From assembly GCA_949128115.1 (NCBI GenBank), contig OX421962.1:60119787-60183786 (forward strand): 64,000 bases of DNA, given 5' to 3'. Below the pieces are notes generated by a model. The model was not told the DNA's origin. It was given only the letters and a program-made list of their open reading frames with translations, and made no database searches. Below, in pieces: positions 1 through 13,115 of the stretch. Each line of letters starts with the position of its first letter. Within the stretch, counting starts at the first letter, position 1. The position numbers were made by a program, and so were the translations under genes. Origin of the DNA: Anaspis maculata (lineage: Eukaryota > Arthropoda > Insecta > Coleoptera > Scraptiidae).

Positions 1-133
1 CGATGTATGGATAACAAAAATAGTGCCCATTGGCCACCCTTGGGGACATCAGCTATCAATCGGAAAAAAGTTCCAAGACTCTTGTTTCAATTCTCGAGAA
101 GGAGTAAAGCGTCTTAATTTCTGCACGGACTCG

Positions 134-185
<52 letters not shown>
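134..185. repeat. (GACA)n microsatellite
   Basis: About 13 near-perfect copies of the tetranucleotide. Similar GGAC or GACA tracts occur at 1242, 5600 and 19932, and two of these follow sequence of the foldback type, so they may be part of a dispersed repeat. Confidence 0.95.
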
Positions 186-188
<3 letters not shown>

Positions 189-486
189 CGGCCACATAAG
201 CGTCATTCTGTTACTTATATGAAAAAATGCTCACCAACTGATTTTGACCTCCTGAACACGAATATCGGGTTCACTTTTGAATTGGACCATTTCTTTTTTA
301 TCGAAAAACCGAAAAAATTGTAGCCTTGTCACATGATTTTTAGTGATACCTACCTACTTTTTTTTTGTTATTGAGCGAACATGTTTCGTAATTTGAGTGC
401 CATTATCCTTCAGGTAGTATTGGCTATTTCAAAATGTTCAATTACTATTTCGGCACGTCTGATTTTAAATTTGTAGGGTCGTGTAA

Positions 487-1205
487 TATGCGCCGAGCCG
501 TGGCTTTGCGGCCGTTTTCAAAAATCGATAACAATTGACCTAACGGTCGGATCGAAGTGGGGTTTTTGTCAAAAGAAAGTTCAAATTGTTCTCTAAATAT
601 AATGCTGTACATGCAGTGATGTATTTCATCAAGAAATTGTAGTTGCCTGCATATCGAAACTTTCTACATCTTACCGCGAATGCCAGCACTTGATCTGCGA
701 AGCCGCCCTACACCAAAATGTTATTTTTGTAATTGTTCATGATTATTCCGGCAAAATTTTTCTTGATTCGCGTACCAAGGCTATGAGCTACCCATTCGAG
801 TTGAAATATTTTCTGTATTGAATTTCGTTTTGTTCGGAGGAAAGGATATCAAGCACCAGCAAGCAACGAATAAATCATTTGCGGCCGAGCCGTAGTTTCG
901 GAGTCATTTTCAAAAATCAATAACTATTGACCTGCACCTCGCACCGATGTGAAATTTTCATTAAAATGAAGTTCAAATCATTCTCTAAATATAACTCCGC
1001 ATATGTATTATGGTAAAATGATAAGATCGGGTACTTCCTCGCATGTGATAACTTTCGAGATCAGGCCGGCTTCTGAAATGCAGCATTCAACGGCGATGCC
1101 GCGTCACACTAAATTGTTATTATTGTCATTGTTTATTATTATTTCGTCGAGATTTTTCTTGGTTCGGGATACAAGGTCATGAGCTACCCAATGGAGTAAA
1201 ATTTT
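487..1205. repeat. Diverged tandem duplication of about 400 bp
   Basis: The segment from about 487 to 830 aligns with that from about 884 to 1205. Shared blocks, in the same order, include GCCGAGCCGT, TTTTCAAAAATC, TTCTCTAAATATAA and GAGCTACCCA. The copies differ at many positions, so the duplication is old. Confidence 0.75.
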
Positions 1206-1241
1206 TTCGCAAAAACCTTTTCGTCTAGGACTAGATGCTGT

Positions 1242-1316
1242 GACGGACGGACGGACGGACGGACGGACGGACGGACGGACGGACGGACGGACGGACGGAC
1301 GGACGGACGGACGGAC
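1242..1316. repeat. (GGAC)n microsatellite
   Basis: About 19 uninterrupted copies of GGAC. Its translation gives the repetitive SVRP string on the minus strand, which is not a gene. Confidence 0.95.
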
Positions 1317-1924
1317 AAAGCGAGGACAAAAGCGCCTTCCCGTTTGGAGAAGTGCGCTAAAAACGGAAAGTAGGCTTCGCTTCAACTCGCAATAGCTCCT
1401 CAGCAGATAACGCGATTTTATTGGTTGTGGTCTTGAATTGACAAGGAAGGTCTAATCCTTCATAATACATTATTGGTTTTGACTTTTCGGTATCTTTCAA
1501 TAAAAAGCAACGAGAACAAAAGAAGGCATATTTTCAAGTGTTTCTGCCATCTTGAATTTTGGTATGTCGGCCATTTTGAAATACAGAAATGATAGCCTAT
1601 TCAATTGGCTATCCAATGCTGGAAAGTTCGATGAAATCGGTGGAGGAATAAAAATTTCAGAAAGAAAAATTCAGAGCACGGTTTTTTATGGCCCAACTGG
1701 TACTAGTACCACTCCTCCGCCAATTGTACAGTTTTGTATCTTAACCTCGCGTCGAAGTCTTCACTGAATATCGGAACACTATTTTAATTTCTCGGCCGTC
1801 TGGCGGCTCAGTCTAGAATTCAAGAGCTTGACGCTTTTGGAGTCACTCAGTCGGACCATATGGATACAACAATCTCCGGAGTTGCTCAGGCAATAGTGGC
1901 TAGCTCTTTGTTGTTGTACTTATA

Positions 1925-2054
1925 CGGGGTGTTTATAAGAGACTGTGATCGCGGCAGGCTTGGGTCAGGCCGCAAAACGTAGTAACAGGCGCAATTGTAG
2001 TGATCGAGAGCGGATTCCAAAGGCGATGCGATCACAGACGTTTATAAACACCCG
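1925..2054. mobile_element. Short MITE, 130 bp, with inverted ends
   Basis: The ends GGGTGTTTATAA and TTATAAACACCC are inverted copies, and the next blocks CTGTGATCGC and GCGATCACAG also pair. No coding content. Superfamily not assigned. Confidence 0.75.
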
Positions 2055-3300
2055 GTATTTATTTGGAAATATTCAACAATTTTTCTTCTCTGTCCTCCTT
2101 TAATATTCAATAGATATTCAAGTGTGACGATTTTATTTGTTTCTTTGGGGGGTTATAGGAAGGACACAATTAAACGAACTTGAATTATGAGATGAGTGTT
2201 TATTTGGAAATGGAATAGGTGCTTTATTTGTGCCTGCTTGATGTTTAGTGCATTTACCTACTCTTTGCCGGTAAAATGTCCTTATTGTATATCAGATGTC
2301 TTCTAGATGTCACAATATTTTGATATACAACCCGGATGAAGACGCTTCGCTTCCCGTATATGACAAACTAATTCTACAACAAAAGGAAGATTCAACTTTT
2401 CTAAAGCTGCAAGTTGTTAGCTCGTGGTGTTCTCCAAACACGAAGGTGTCAAACCAAATAAAAAAATCTAATGCATGAGTAAACATCGCACATATTATAC
2501 CTACCAGTCGACTTAACTGCGGGTAAATTAATGAGAAGTAAATGCGCGCGGACCATTTGTGAAAAGTCACCATCATCATCGTTCACATAATCTGTATGGT
2601 TGCATGGTGGGTAGGTATGGTGTTTGCTCACCCGGCGTATGCACAAAACAAACATCTTTTATAATATGGCTCGTCTTTTTTGGGCGATGTTACATAAATC
2701 ACGCACCCTCCAAACAAAACCAACAGATAATATAATAAATAGTCCAAATAACAAATACAATTTCCCGCCACATTACGAGGTACAAAGCGGTTTTATAGTC
2801 GGTGTGTGCCGTAATGAACACCATCTGTTGTTAAAAAGACTGTTTGACATCGCAACACGGGGATGCGTCCGACCCGCCCCCAGGGACCTATCCAGCCCAT
2901 GGGGGACAACTATACCCGACTTGCCAGTCAAGTCCTGCTTGGTTGCAATAAGAGATAATCCTGTAATTATTACATCTATGCGTCTGGGTTTGTGGTTTTT
3001 AAACATTTCATTTCAAGTATCTTTGACTAGTACATAAGTGTTTCAGAAACAATAGTTTTCCTTAAACTACAAAAATTTTCTTCTTTTCGTTTTAAGAAAT
3101 CTAGGTTTTTCTTAGCTTCGCTTAACTTAATTTGGAAGTTGAAGCCTAATGGGAACATTTTCGTACGTTATAGGTACGGTTAGGGTGATGTATCGTTTCC
3201 ATGGCGGTCAATCGTTCATCTCGTACTTATTGTTAAAAGTCAAAGGTTAGGGGATGAACAAACTATTTTCAACAACAAAAAACACAAAGGGATGACTATT
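2055..3300. other. No recognisable gene
   Basis: AT-rich intergenic DNA. An open frame of 137 codons at 2624-3037 has no recognisable domain and no splice or promoter support. Nothing else stands out. Confidence 0.5.
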
Positions 3301-3307
3301 ATAATAT

Positions 3308-3740
3308 TGTTACGAATTTGCTCTGGGTAGGTACTTGATAATAGATAGAAAAATGTTTCAACAAACTTTATTTAGGTATTGCAGCATAAGTACTATACTT
3401 ATTTACAAATTACATTAATTATTGTCACACGATAAATCGCACTCGGCTGTGTTAGCAGCACTCTGCCGCTCTGAATTCAACTCTTCCCTGCTCCATGTCT
3501 ATGCCCTTCCTTATATACTGGCGTCTTGTGTTCGAGAATATTCCAGACTTGTTCCGGGAAGGCCTTGAAGTTTCTCGTCGCTTCCTCTGTCACCCGGTAT
3601 ATTCCACCCAAGGACGTCTTCCACCATCGTCATCGATTTCTAGTGCATTCGCTATAGGTCTACATAATAGTCCATTAGCTCCGCGAATATTCTGACAAGG
3701 TCTAGATACCCGGCCCCATACAGGCACTTCGTTATTACCC
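3308..3740 (-). repeat. Probable decayed LTR of a gypsy element
   Basis: It begins TGTTACGAA, like the LTR at 53632 (TGTTACGAC), and lies directly beside a gypsy integrase remnant in the position expected of the 3' LTR of a minus-strand element. It contains a TATATA-type segment near 3512. The inner edge is uncertain and the other LTR is not present here. Confidence 0.5.
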
Positions 3741-3744
3741 CATT

Positions 3745-4500
3745 ACCTACCATGCGAGTCGGTCCCAGGTAAACAACTTTCATCTCGGGTCCAGAGGCTC
3801 TTGATCCGGTACACGACGACGTTCATCCTCTTGATCCCGGATTATGGTCACCCCCAGACGGATGGAGCTTCGGGGATCTTTCTTTCTTGCGGTGGGAGTA
3901 CTATAGACACACCAGGTCACCAGCTTGAAATCCTCCAGAATTGGCCTGCAAGTTGTATCGCGTTTTCATCCTGTCGGTCGCAGTACAGATCTGTCATCGT
4001 ATACTGTCTCCTGTATATTGCCCATTCGTTTGCCTTAGGTCATCCAAGTACTCCTGGACAGTTGTTGGATCATCGTTTGGTTCGCCAAACTGCAAATCAC
4101 TCTGTGTGCAAATCACAAGAAAGACGAAGTTTGCGGCCAAAAATCACAGCAGCCCGATAACGCATTAGGTATAGCTGGTATATAAGTGATGATTCCAGTC
4201 TCCTGATGTTCGTCGACGACCTTTGACAAGATGACAGGTGTTGTTTCATTAAGACGCGAAGGGGCATCGTTCTCGTCTTATGTATTCCGATACATAATAC
4301 ATAATAATCCTGGGCACAGAGGCCTTGGAACAAACTCGATTCGAAATTCCTTGGTCCTTGGTCGCAGTGCAGCTCCAATGCACTCCGAATAAACCAATCA
4401 GATTGTCGACTTCGACTAGTACTCGTGTTACAATAGGCCTCTGACCTGATTTTTGAAAAAATATGCATAGGAAACCTCTTACCAAGTCTATCGTAAAAAT
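3745..4500 (-). pseudogene. Gypsy-type integrase remnant, broken
   Basis: The minus strand encodes, in pieces, the end of a gypsy integrase. From 4500 down: ALELHCDQGPRNFESSLFQG (core motif with the second catalytic Asp), FGRKLRLSCDL, then in another frame KTRYN, GFQAGDLV and RKKERSPKLH. The last blocks match the intact-looking integrase end at 54182-54613. Frameshifts and in-frame stops break it throughout. An integrase joins element DNA to the chromosome; this copy cannot. It is older than the 53.6-kb element. Confidence 0.75.
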
Positions 4501-5034
4501 GCATTACAATTTTTTTTTTCGTTCAAAAATATTTGCAAAAAAAATGTTGAAAGTCATTTGGTATTCAAAAACTTTTTTGCCGCCAGTTTTGTGACGAAAG
4601 CTGGAAATGCACCAATAAGGATCACTGTGCAAGGATGGGATTTGCAGCGTTGCCAGATTGAGTTGCTCATATAATTCAGTGATAATAATCAGATCGGAAA
4701 AAACATCAATTGATTCGACATCGACTTACATGAAGCATCAAATAGTAGACAAGAATTATCAATCAGTTGTAGATAAAATGCAGAATAACACTGATTAAGT
4801 CTAAAAATAAAAACCAGTAATCAGTTAATGACAACATAGCAAGCACTTGTCTCTCTGTCAATAGCAACGGAATAAAATGGATGTAAACTACAAAATCTGA
4901 CAGCTGTCACTTCGGACTTTTTTTTGAAATAATCACCAAAATATCACTCGTGCTCGAGATTTTCCCAAATAATTTTGGCCAGGCGTTTCCCTCGGGCTGG
5001 TTGTCCAAAATGATCGTGAAAATCTAAGCACTTG
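4501..5034. other. No recognisable gene
   Basis: AT-rich sequence with no domain-bearing frame and no clear inverted repeat. Confidence 0.5.
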
Positions 5035-6790
5035 TCATATTACTGTTGATTATCCACTATTTTTGCTGACAAAAAAGAGTTTTCAGGGAACAAAATTTTT
5101 AGGTTCATGAAAGTGAGTATTTCGAGATGTTCTTCGAAGTTTCAAACCCATATATCTCGAAAACGAAGCCTCTAATCAAAAATTTTGCAAAAATAACTTT
5201 TTCTTCTAAACTGAACATGAAACTCAAAAATATGAACAATTTAAAAAAAATTTCAAGGGGTAAAAAATTAGAGGGGTAAAAAGAGGGGTGCTCCCTATTA
5301 TCTACGCCCCTGGATAGTTTTGAAACAACACGTTATTATTGTTCGATAGAGACTTGCCTTAAGTGAACTTGGGTTCAAATTTGAATAAAATCGGTTGAAT
5401 GATCCAAAAGTTATGCTAAAAAACGATTTTGTATTCTCAACTTTTTAGGGCTATTGTATGTATCTCCGTTATTATGCACTTCTGTTTTTTTTTTTTGGAA
5501 AGTCCCCTTCGTTTTTGATACTCTGCAGCTCTCAAAATTAATGTACCTATCAAAAACTGGACTACTTTGTAGCGACGTCATGACGAGAATAGTGAGCAAG
5601 ACGGACGGACGGACGCACGGACGGACGGCAAAGAGGCTAAGGCTGAGAGCTAGTGTATTTTTACTAAGGCAGGTCTTTATTGAGCAATGATAACGAATTT
5701 CATCAGACATTTTTAGGGGCAAAGATAAGATAATGGGGAGCACTCTCTCCCTTTTCCCTTTGAATTGAACGTAGAATTCAAAAATTGAAACAATTTCAAA
5801 AAATATTCGGCAAAGTCAAAAATAGGGGGAAAAGGGGAAGGGCACCCCCTATTATCTTCGCCCCTAAAAATGTTTGATAAAATGCGTTACTATTGTTCAA
5901 TACTTCAATAGAGACCTGTTTCAGTAAACTTTAGCTCAAAGACTAAAATCGGTTAAACTGATTTTTAAAAACAGTTCTTTTTGCATACCTTTTGAACCGC
6001 TCAACCGATTTTTGTCAAATTTGAACCAAAGTCTACCGAAACAGATCTCTATCGAACAATAATAACGCATTTCATCAGACATTTTTAGGAGCGAAGATAA
6101 TGCGGTGCCCTCCCCCTTTTCCCCCTATTTTTGACCTCTCCAAATATTCTCAAAATTTGTTTCAATTTTCCAATTCTACGTTCAATTTGAAAAAAAAAGT
6201 TACTCTTGCAAAATTTTGATTAGAGGCTTCGTTTTTGAGATATTTGGGATTGAAACACTGGAAAACATCTCGAAATCACCACATTAAAATTCAAGAAAAC
6301 TCATCTCAACTGGAATGAGTTTTCTGGGTGTTTTAAGTTGATAAACCACCATTTTCGCTGAGAAACATGATGTTTTTCAGAAAAAACAATTTGGGCCCTG
6401 GAATGGAAAGTGGCGATTTTGTGATGTTTTCCAATAGTTCAAACCCAAAAATCTTGAAAATGAAGCCTCCAATGAAATTTTTTCAAGAGTAACTTTTTTC
6501 TTTAAATTGAACGCAGAATTCAAAAATTGAAACCGTTCTCAAAAATCCTCAGGGAGTTGAAAATAGGGGGAAAAGCGGGGGGGTACCCCCCATTATCTCG
6601 CCCCTGAAAATGTCTGATAGAAATCGTTATTATTGTTCAATAAAAATCTGCTTTAGTGAACTTTGGTTCGAATTTGAATAAAATCGGTTGAACGGTTCAA
6701 AAGTTATGCAAAAAAAACTGTTTTCAAAAAACAACTTTGAAGGCCTATATCTCGGTTATTATACTGCGAGGGTATGTTTATCAACAAAAG
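5035..6790. mobile_element. Nested foldback arms, about 1.75 kb
   Basis: A series of mutually inverted segments. The block with TTGCAAAATTTTGATTAGAG occurs in alternating orientation near 5170-5215, 6205-6240 and 6470-6500. A second block, with CGGTTGAACGGTTCAAAAG-like sequence, recurs near 5390, 6000 and 6690. Inversion centres lie near 5990 and 6360. The same arms form the foldbacks at 15141-17211. A short GGAC tract near 5600 interrupts the left part. Confidence 0.75.
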
Positions 6791-9362
6791 TCATCGAACT
6801 TTCCTTTTCCATCAGTTACTTTTAAGTCCATCTTATACCCTGCAGATATAAAAAAAGCACTTGGAGAAAAAATCGAGACTCATCCAAAGCAGCAGCTTAG
6901 GCACCTACCTAATAAAGCCAATCTACGAAATCATGAATCTGCTAAATTGTTCGTGAATAACAATGACCCTCATAACAATTTCAAATTCCATTGATTAAAT
7001 TTGTACACACAACAATCATAATTGGTTTATCTCAGTGCTGATGAAAGATAAGTCAGCTTATGTTTCGCTACACACCGGCATGGGGTGCGTTCTACCCTAC
7101 ACTACCCTGTTTTGCTAGATATATTAGTTAGAAATTGCATCTGACACGACGAGTAATATTATCAAGTCAAATATGTTTATCACGGCAATATGTATAGGGT
7201 TTCTTTTTCCTTTTTCTCTATTGACATCCCCCAGTGTTGATCTTTTGGTTTAGAGACCTATACGAAAAACATTCACGTTGCAGATAATATACGATAAGAT
7301 ATTAGAAAGAATGTGATTATGCTAAATGTAATTAAGGGTGAATTTAGCATTCACAAACGATACACAAACAAGGCAACCGAAACATAAGTTAATTTCGTGT
7401 GTTGTTGTAACCTCGTAATAACTCATAATTAACTTATGCAAAACACACCTACACCTAAAGCTTTATTTATTTTACTAAATCGCTTGAATATTTCCAAGTT
7501 TTGCATTTCAAATGAAAATTCGCTTTATATTCAAATCAAGGACGCACAACCCCTTCCTTGACAAAATTTTGCGTAGTAGAAAATCCCCCATTGTTGCTTT
7601 AATTATGCACAAGACAAGGAGGAACATTGCATACCAAAGGATACGACGCCTAATATTTTTGTCTTTTAATGAAAACGGCTTTGTGTAAACTTTATGGATG
7701 ATTTTGTTCTTTAAAATCCACTTTTAAATTAATTACTTGATGCTTCATGGCGATGAACCTATTCAAGATCATGAATTCACGTCTATAAGACTTTCTTCAA
7801 TAATCTAGGTAGGTATACAGCTTCATAATTGAAGACACTTAGCTATTATTTCTTATTTCAACAGAGACGGAACATGATCTAATCTAGTAAGCTAAAAGTT
7901 CATATTTAATTTTTTGGCTTCGATGAAGGTCCAAAATACCGTAGAAAGTACGATATTATCGAAGATGCATCATAAAATTCCGGAGCCGATCTTTTAATGA
8001 TCAAGTATTATAATGCTGCATTTAAGGGGAACCACCGGGTTTATTCCATATAGTAGAGCAAGTGTCGTCACTTGCATGTGAATTTATAGAGGGTTGAGAC
8101 TCTATGTATGTATATAGGGGGTGTTTCCACCACCATGAACCCTGGCCTGATGATTAATTACCGCCTGATGAATATGCATGAGAGCACCAGAGCGCGTTAT
8201 CTGAATACTAAATACTTACAAACTCAACGACACTAGCACTGTTTTGGTACGATTAGGCTCAAAAATGAGGGTGCGTTGGGAGCTCCCAAATAATAATTGT
8301 AAAAGTGCGTATACTATATAACACCATATACCTACTTACACCGTGGACAAAACAATATGATAATCAGCAGCTAATTAGGAGCCTCCAGGATACGCCTAGC
8401 ACAACTCTATCATAGACGTAGAATAAAAGGCATGTCGGCTCGGCAAACCATTGCATTCTCATCAATCGCGCTTTTTTCGAAAAAAAATTGTTCGACTGCT
8501 AGTTAACAGGTTTACCCACTGCGACTATTAGGCTTCAATCCGTTCCATGTGTTTTTCATCAGAGTAAACTATGGAAAAAATTTGTTGTGTTTGTACGAAG
8601 CTAAAGTCGTCGCGGCTAGTTGTGAGATGTTGTATGTTAGTGCATCAGGTATTATGTGAAATGGATAATTTTTGAGTTGAAAAAATCCTCCAACACAGTG
8701 GCAGTTAGGCGTCGTGCCTCGCCTCCTGCATTCCAACTCCATCAATTAATGTCCTCAAGGAAGTTTCCTCACCACACTTAGGTCACCGGCCAGTGGGCAT
8801 TTTCACTCCATTTTCTTCAAGACTGCCGCGCTTCGTTTCCATTTTGTTTGTGGCCGTCACTAACATAGTCACTAACTAGCACAAGTGAAGAGCCACACAC
8901 CAGTCACGACGGTGTCACTTATTGGTCACAGCAAATTTCCACTTCAAAAAAACAGCTGAAGTGAAAGCTTCATATGACCTCTGCACATAACAATCATAAC
9001 ATACAATATCTACACAACTCGCTGCGACGACGTTAGCCTTGTATCTAACCATTATGATCCATTCCAAACTTGAAAAAACCACAGCTTGCCATGAAAAATT
9101 CGAGTTTTGTTGGTGTCCCTGATTTTTTATGTTTATTATCATCTTGATACAAGCGAGATTATGTTGAAACCGAGGTTGAAACTTTTGTCCCTATGACATA
9201 AAACCTTGACCTGAACTACGCTGTGTTGTCAGATTGTCATTCTGAGGACTGCGTCGCCGGTTTGCTAACGGATCTGAGCCGCTTTCTTTCGGCCAGGATC
9301 ACAGATCATAATCCTAACAACCGTGAATTTTCGACTTGATACCGTCAATCACCTAGTTCTTA
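6791..9362. other. Gene-free stretch
   Basis: No frame with a recognisable domain and no long inverted repeat seen. Sequence is AT-rich with scattered GTAGGTA and ACCTAC motifs. Confidence 0.45.
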
Positions 9363-9392
9363 TGATAGATAGATAGATAGATAGATAGATAG
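9363..9392. repeat. (GATA)n microsatellite
   Basis: Seven copies of GATA. On the minus strand they follow AATAAACTCCTATC, a pattern often left at the 3' end of non-LTR retrotransposons. Confidence 0.9.
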
Positions 9393-9590
9393 GAGTTTAT
9401 TGCTTCGAAAATATATATTTCATAGCAATATGAAAATAAACGATATAAACAAAAGCGACAATGTAATAACAACAACAACGCATGATGAACATGACAATAA
9501 AAAATATATATAGTGTTAGGTGCAAGGCAATGTAGTGGTCCCTGTCATAAAGGTTCCCCCTGCAGGATTGGAGAGCGCGTTCACACACTC
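9388..9590 (-). mobile_element. Possible 3' end of a non-LTR retrotransposon
   Basis: Read on the minus strand, an AT-rich segment ends in GCAATAAACTCC and then a GATA/CTAT tetranucleotide tail, the usual 3' structure of a LINE copy. No reverse-transcriptase domain is readable, so this rests on the tail alone. Confidence 0.35.
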
Positions 9591-10347
9591 ACCAAGTCAC
9601 CACTCACTCAGGATGGATGAACGCAGCCTCAGAGAGTTTGAAAGAAAACCGAATAATCTTGAAATGGTGCCTACCACCGTGCATGTGAGCACGTCATGGT
9701 TCGCGAAAAGTTCCTTCCGTCTGAATTCACTATAGTTATAGTTCTTATGAGGCGCCAGCGAGGCCGCTTGCTCTAGCCCGTCCGGCATAAACGATGGGCT
9801 TCTTGCATAAAAAAATTGTAATTTTGGGTCGGTACACTCGTAGTACACTCAAGAGCTCAACTGACCGCACCTCTAGGTTGATTGCAGGAGTAAGCTCAGG
9901 TCATGAGATCACTTGCGACGAAATCATATTTCGGCGCTAGAATTGGGTCTTCCTTGGTCATTTTTAAAACTGTTAATTTTCTATCACATCTTGTGCTTAT
10001 ACTTTTATTACTGTGGCATCTTCCAATAACACTTCTCACTATTAAAAGTAATGTGGCTAACGGCGTTGTCAAGGCAAAAGAGAATGACAATAATGTGTCA
10101 GCATCAAAATTTGACCTTACAACAATTGCATTAACTGGCAATACAGCATAGCAAACATCACTTTGACAGATTTGATTAAATCGTCTTGACTTCTTCAATC
10201 TATCAACTTACTTACCAGATTGTCCAACTTGAAGAAAAAATATCACAGGCAACAGTGATTTTTTAAGCTTGGGATTGATAACACCAACACAACAAAATTT
10301 CGTAGCTTACTCTAGTGAAAAAAGCCTGCATGTACAGGTGAATTGAT
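9591..10347. other. No recognisable gene
   Basis: Several open frames of 60-100 codons overlap on both strands, and none carries a domain that can be recognised. Confidence 0.45.
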
Positions 10348-11565
10348 GTCCTACTTGCCCACCTGAAAATGCACATGACCTATTATGCATTCAGCTTTTA
10401 TTTGCAACAAAGCAGGCGAGCCTAGTTTGACATAATCCACTCTGTAAAAGCGCTGTCAGTGGAATGCCACAGTTTAGCTTATGCATTATTTTCTGGGGTT
10501 ATCGCTTTACTTCAAAATCCAGAACAGCGTTGCAAGTTCATTTCTGATTGATGAAATGTCCGAATGACATAGACTATCAACCGCTTGTCATTCTTCAAAC
10601 GCAGTGGAAAAGTTCTTGTTAATTCTACATACGGAACAAACGAAGCTGTACAGGGGGTGCTATACAAAGTGAGAAGAGAGAAGAGAAGTATTTAACAAGG
10701 AAGAAGCTGTGTCATGAAAACCGTGTTTCTTTCAGTCGATAGAGATCGATCTGGTACTGGCATTTAGCAATAACAATAAAAGTGAAGACGTTCCAATTGA
10801 AACGAATGATGGCTCTGGCCTATCAATTTTTATTAGGGTAGGTACTTTTAGAAACAAGGTACTTGAACTCGAAACATTTCGGACTCCGGAAATTTGTGGA
10901 GATAGGTAGGGACTGTCCATCACTTGAGCTCGCAAAATGAACAAGCTTATTAGTTTCTTTTCAGCCATCCTGTGTGAAACGGACTTTCATCAGCTAGGTC
11001 CTCGATCCGTTTCCATCTTCATTGATTTTTCCATTCCGCTGCTAGCTTTACTGAGCACTGTAGGTAGCTGGCCAAAAAGTACTGAAGAAAGGAGTTTCAC
11101 AAAATGTGTGTAGGCAGAATAATAGCTTTCACATCTGGTGATGTTCAAAAAGATTTTCTCACGTTATTCCAATCTTCCTTCAACCACACCCAAAGATCTT
11201 ACACCAACTGTGTAGCTGCTTTGACATCAGAAACTGTCAGAAACATCAGGCTTTTTTATCAAACACAGTGAGCACCTACCCTGATGTGAGCACAAAAATT
11301 AAGCGGCAAAGGGAAAGACAACTTGTATTAACACTGACACTGACTGGCAGCTGTAAATAGCTGAAGTGTCAAGTGATGTCTAGGTATTTTTAATTTTAAA
11401 AAACGTAAAAACAAAATTCCAAGGCCTGCTGCGTTGCAAATAAAAGCTGAATGCATAATATGTTACGAAATTTACTGATTATTCACCTTCACGATTGACC
11501 AGTCTAGGGAAAATTTGTAATTTTCGTAACATAGGTGCAGCATTTTCAGGTGAGCAAGAACATCG
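10348..11565. mobile_element. Inverted-repeat element, about 1.2 kb
   Basis: The left segment 10348-10425 (CTTGCCCACCTGAAAATGCA, then a block ending TTGCAACAAAGCAGGC) pairs with the right segment 11424-11565 (GCCTGCTGCGTTGCAAATA through TTTTCAGGTGAGCAAG). The right arm holds about 60 extra bases between paired blocks, flanked by GTTACGAAAT-like sequence. The interior is not symmetric and not coding. Confidence 0.6.
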
Positions 11566-11689
11566 ATTCTCTTGTAAAATTATGCAGGCCTAATTTGGTT
11601 CCTCCATCAGTAATTGTTGTCCCAGAATAGTTCCTTTGGCAACCAGTTGAATCTTCGAAACGGTTAACATAAACATGAACATTTTTCAT

Positions 11690-11840
11690 CTACTTATTAT
11701 CTACAAAATTTATCTGTTATCTGCGAAATAATTTATGTAGATACAGATAATAGATAATTATTCAAAAATTATCTAGATACAGATAGTAGATAAACACATT
11801 GTTATCTAGATGAATTATCTAGATAATTTATCTAGATAAG
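11690..11840. repeat. TTATCTAGATAA-rich short repeats
   Basis: Many overlapping copies of palindromic TTATCTAGATAA and related GATAATTATC motifs. Simple-sequence-like, non-coding. Confidence 0.7.
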
Positions 11841-11949
11841 TCCCAGCACTGGCGGCCAATTTTCCTTTGAGCCCATCAGTTTATGTATCAGAGGTTATGT
11901 ATTGGACATCTTTGGGTCGAATATCATCAGTGCAGCCAGCCACGAAGGT

Positions 11950-12065
11950 TTGGAGGTTTTCTATATTTCACATTTGGAAACTTGAAAACAAAATCTTACA
12001 GCTAACTAGAATCACAGTAGAGTTGAACACACTATAGTCATACTCATTGTATCTATAGCTGCTGA
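11950..12065. repeat. Third partial copy of the 17.9-19.8 kb repeat
   Basis: Matches the terminal part of both tandem copies: TTTGGAAACTTGAAAACAAA, then AATCTTACAGC, then AACTAGAATCACAGTA. Confidence 0.6.
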
Positions 12066-12699
12066 GTGTGTAGCGCGCCTTGATCATCATTTATTTTATC
12101 AAGTAGATATGGGATCTAAGGTAGGCAGCATCAGCAATAAATACTCCTGCGTCCATAGTGTTCACTAACTAAAACCTATCTCGGCGTAATACCCACCTGC
12201 AAAATATATGAATTACGAATTACGAAAATATAATTACATACCTAGTACTTACTAGGTTGTTTATGTTAAAATTCTAAATCGTTGAAAAAATACAGATTTG
12301 TGGGAAAAAATTCAGTTTCAGTTTTTAGCTTGTCTCTGTGGAGAAGAAGGGCTTGGTTGAAAGAAAAATTCCTTAGCCGAAGATTTTTTTTACGACCAAA
12401 TCGAGTCTAATTTTGTAATTCACTCTCGAATTTGTCATTAAAAAAAAAAGATCGACTCTGGAATTTTTCTTCCAATCAAACCCTTCTATAGACCGGAGAA
12501 GTGATGACGTCACAACATGGCAACATGGCCGGCAGTTGACATTTTCTGGAGGCCAACGTCACATGAACGTGACGTTTCTATGTTTGGTTGTGTTTGGCAT
12601 GACATTTTCTGGAGGTTCACAACAAAAGTCACAAAAGTCAGTGCAAAATAGCAGTGAGCATTGCTGAAATTGCCAGCCTAAGAGACAGCCAGCGTCATA

Positions 12700-12920
12700 C
12701 AGGCGGACTTGGTTGCAAAAAGGCCAGACATAGCCCAACTCATTGACAGAGAGCTGCGCAAAGCTGCACTCAGAATCACCAGTGCCTACAGAATGGTTCC
12801 GCATGATGCAGCCCGAGCGCTCTCGGGTATCCCACCCTTCGCCCCGATGCTTGCGATTAGAGGAAACAAGCCTAGGAGTGCCCACCAGCAAACCAGAAAG
12901 CAGAAACAAGGCCAGTGAGC
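12700..12920 (+). pseudogene. LINE (R1/Jockey-like) reverse-transcriptase C-terminal fragment
   Basis: The frame encodes RKAALRITSAYRMVPHDAAR followed by ALSGIPPFAPMLA. This is the post-RT block of many insect non-LTR retrotransposons (family pattern: R-aYRTvs-A--vlaGipPl-Lla). There is no start, catalytic domain or downstream continuation in frame; the C-terminal part appears frameshifted. Confidence 0.7.
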
Positions 12921-13115
12921 AGTCCATCAAGGCAGCGAGAAGACCTCGAAGAAAAACTGAGCAAGAGAATCGCCGTCGACAATCTCGGTCATGAGATGCT
13001 CAGAGGCAAAGAGCAATGGATCGCAGTGCAGTTTATAGTTAGCAGTTTTTAGTTTATAGCAATATAGTTTGATTTCCTCCACCTGATATAGCCCAAAATA
13101 TGAATCTTTTTTGTA

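Noticed and set aside
1104..1385. Minus-strand 93-codon frame with repeated SVRP
   Set aside because: It is the translation of the GGAC microsatellite and has no other coding feature.
2624..3037. 137-codon open frame
   Set aside because: No recognisable domain, no promoter or splice context, and overlapped by open frames on the other strand.
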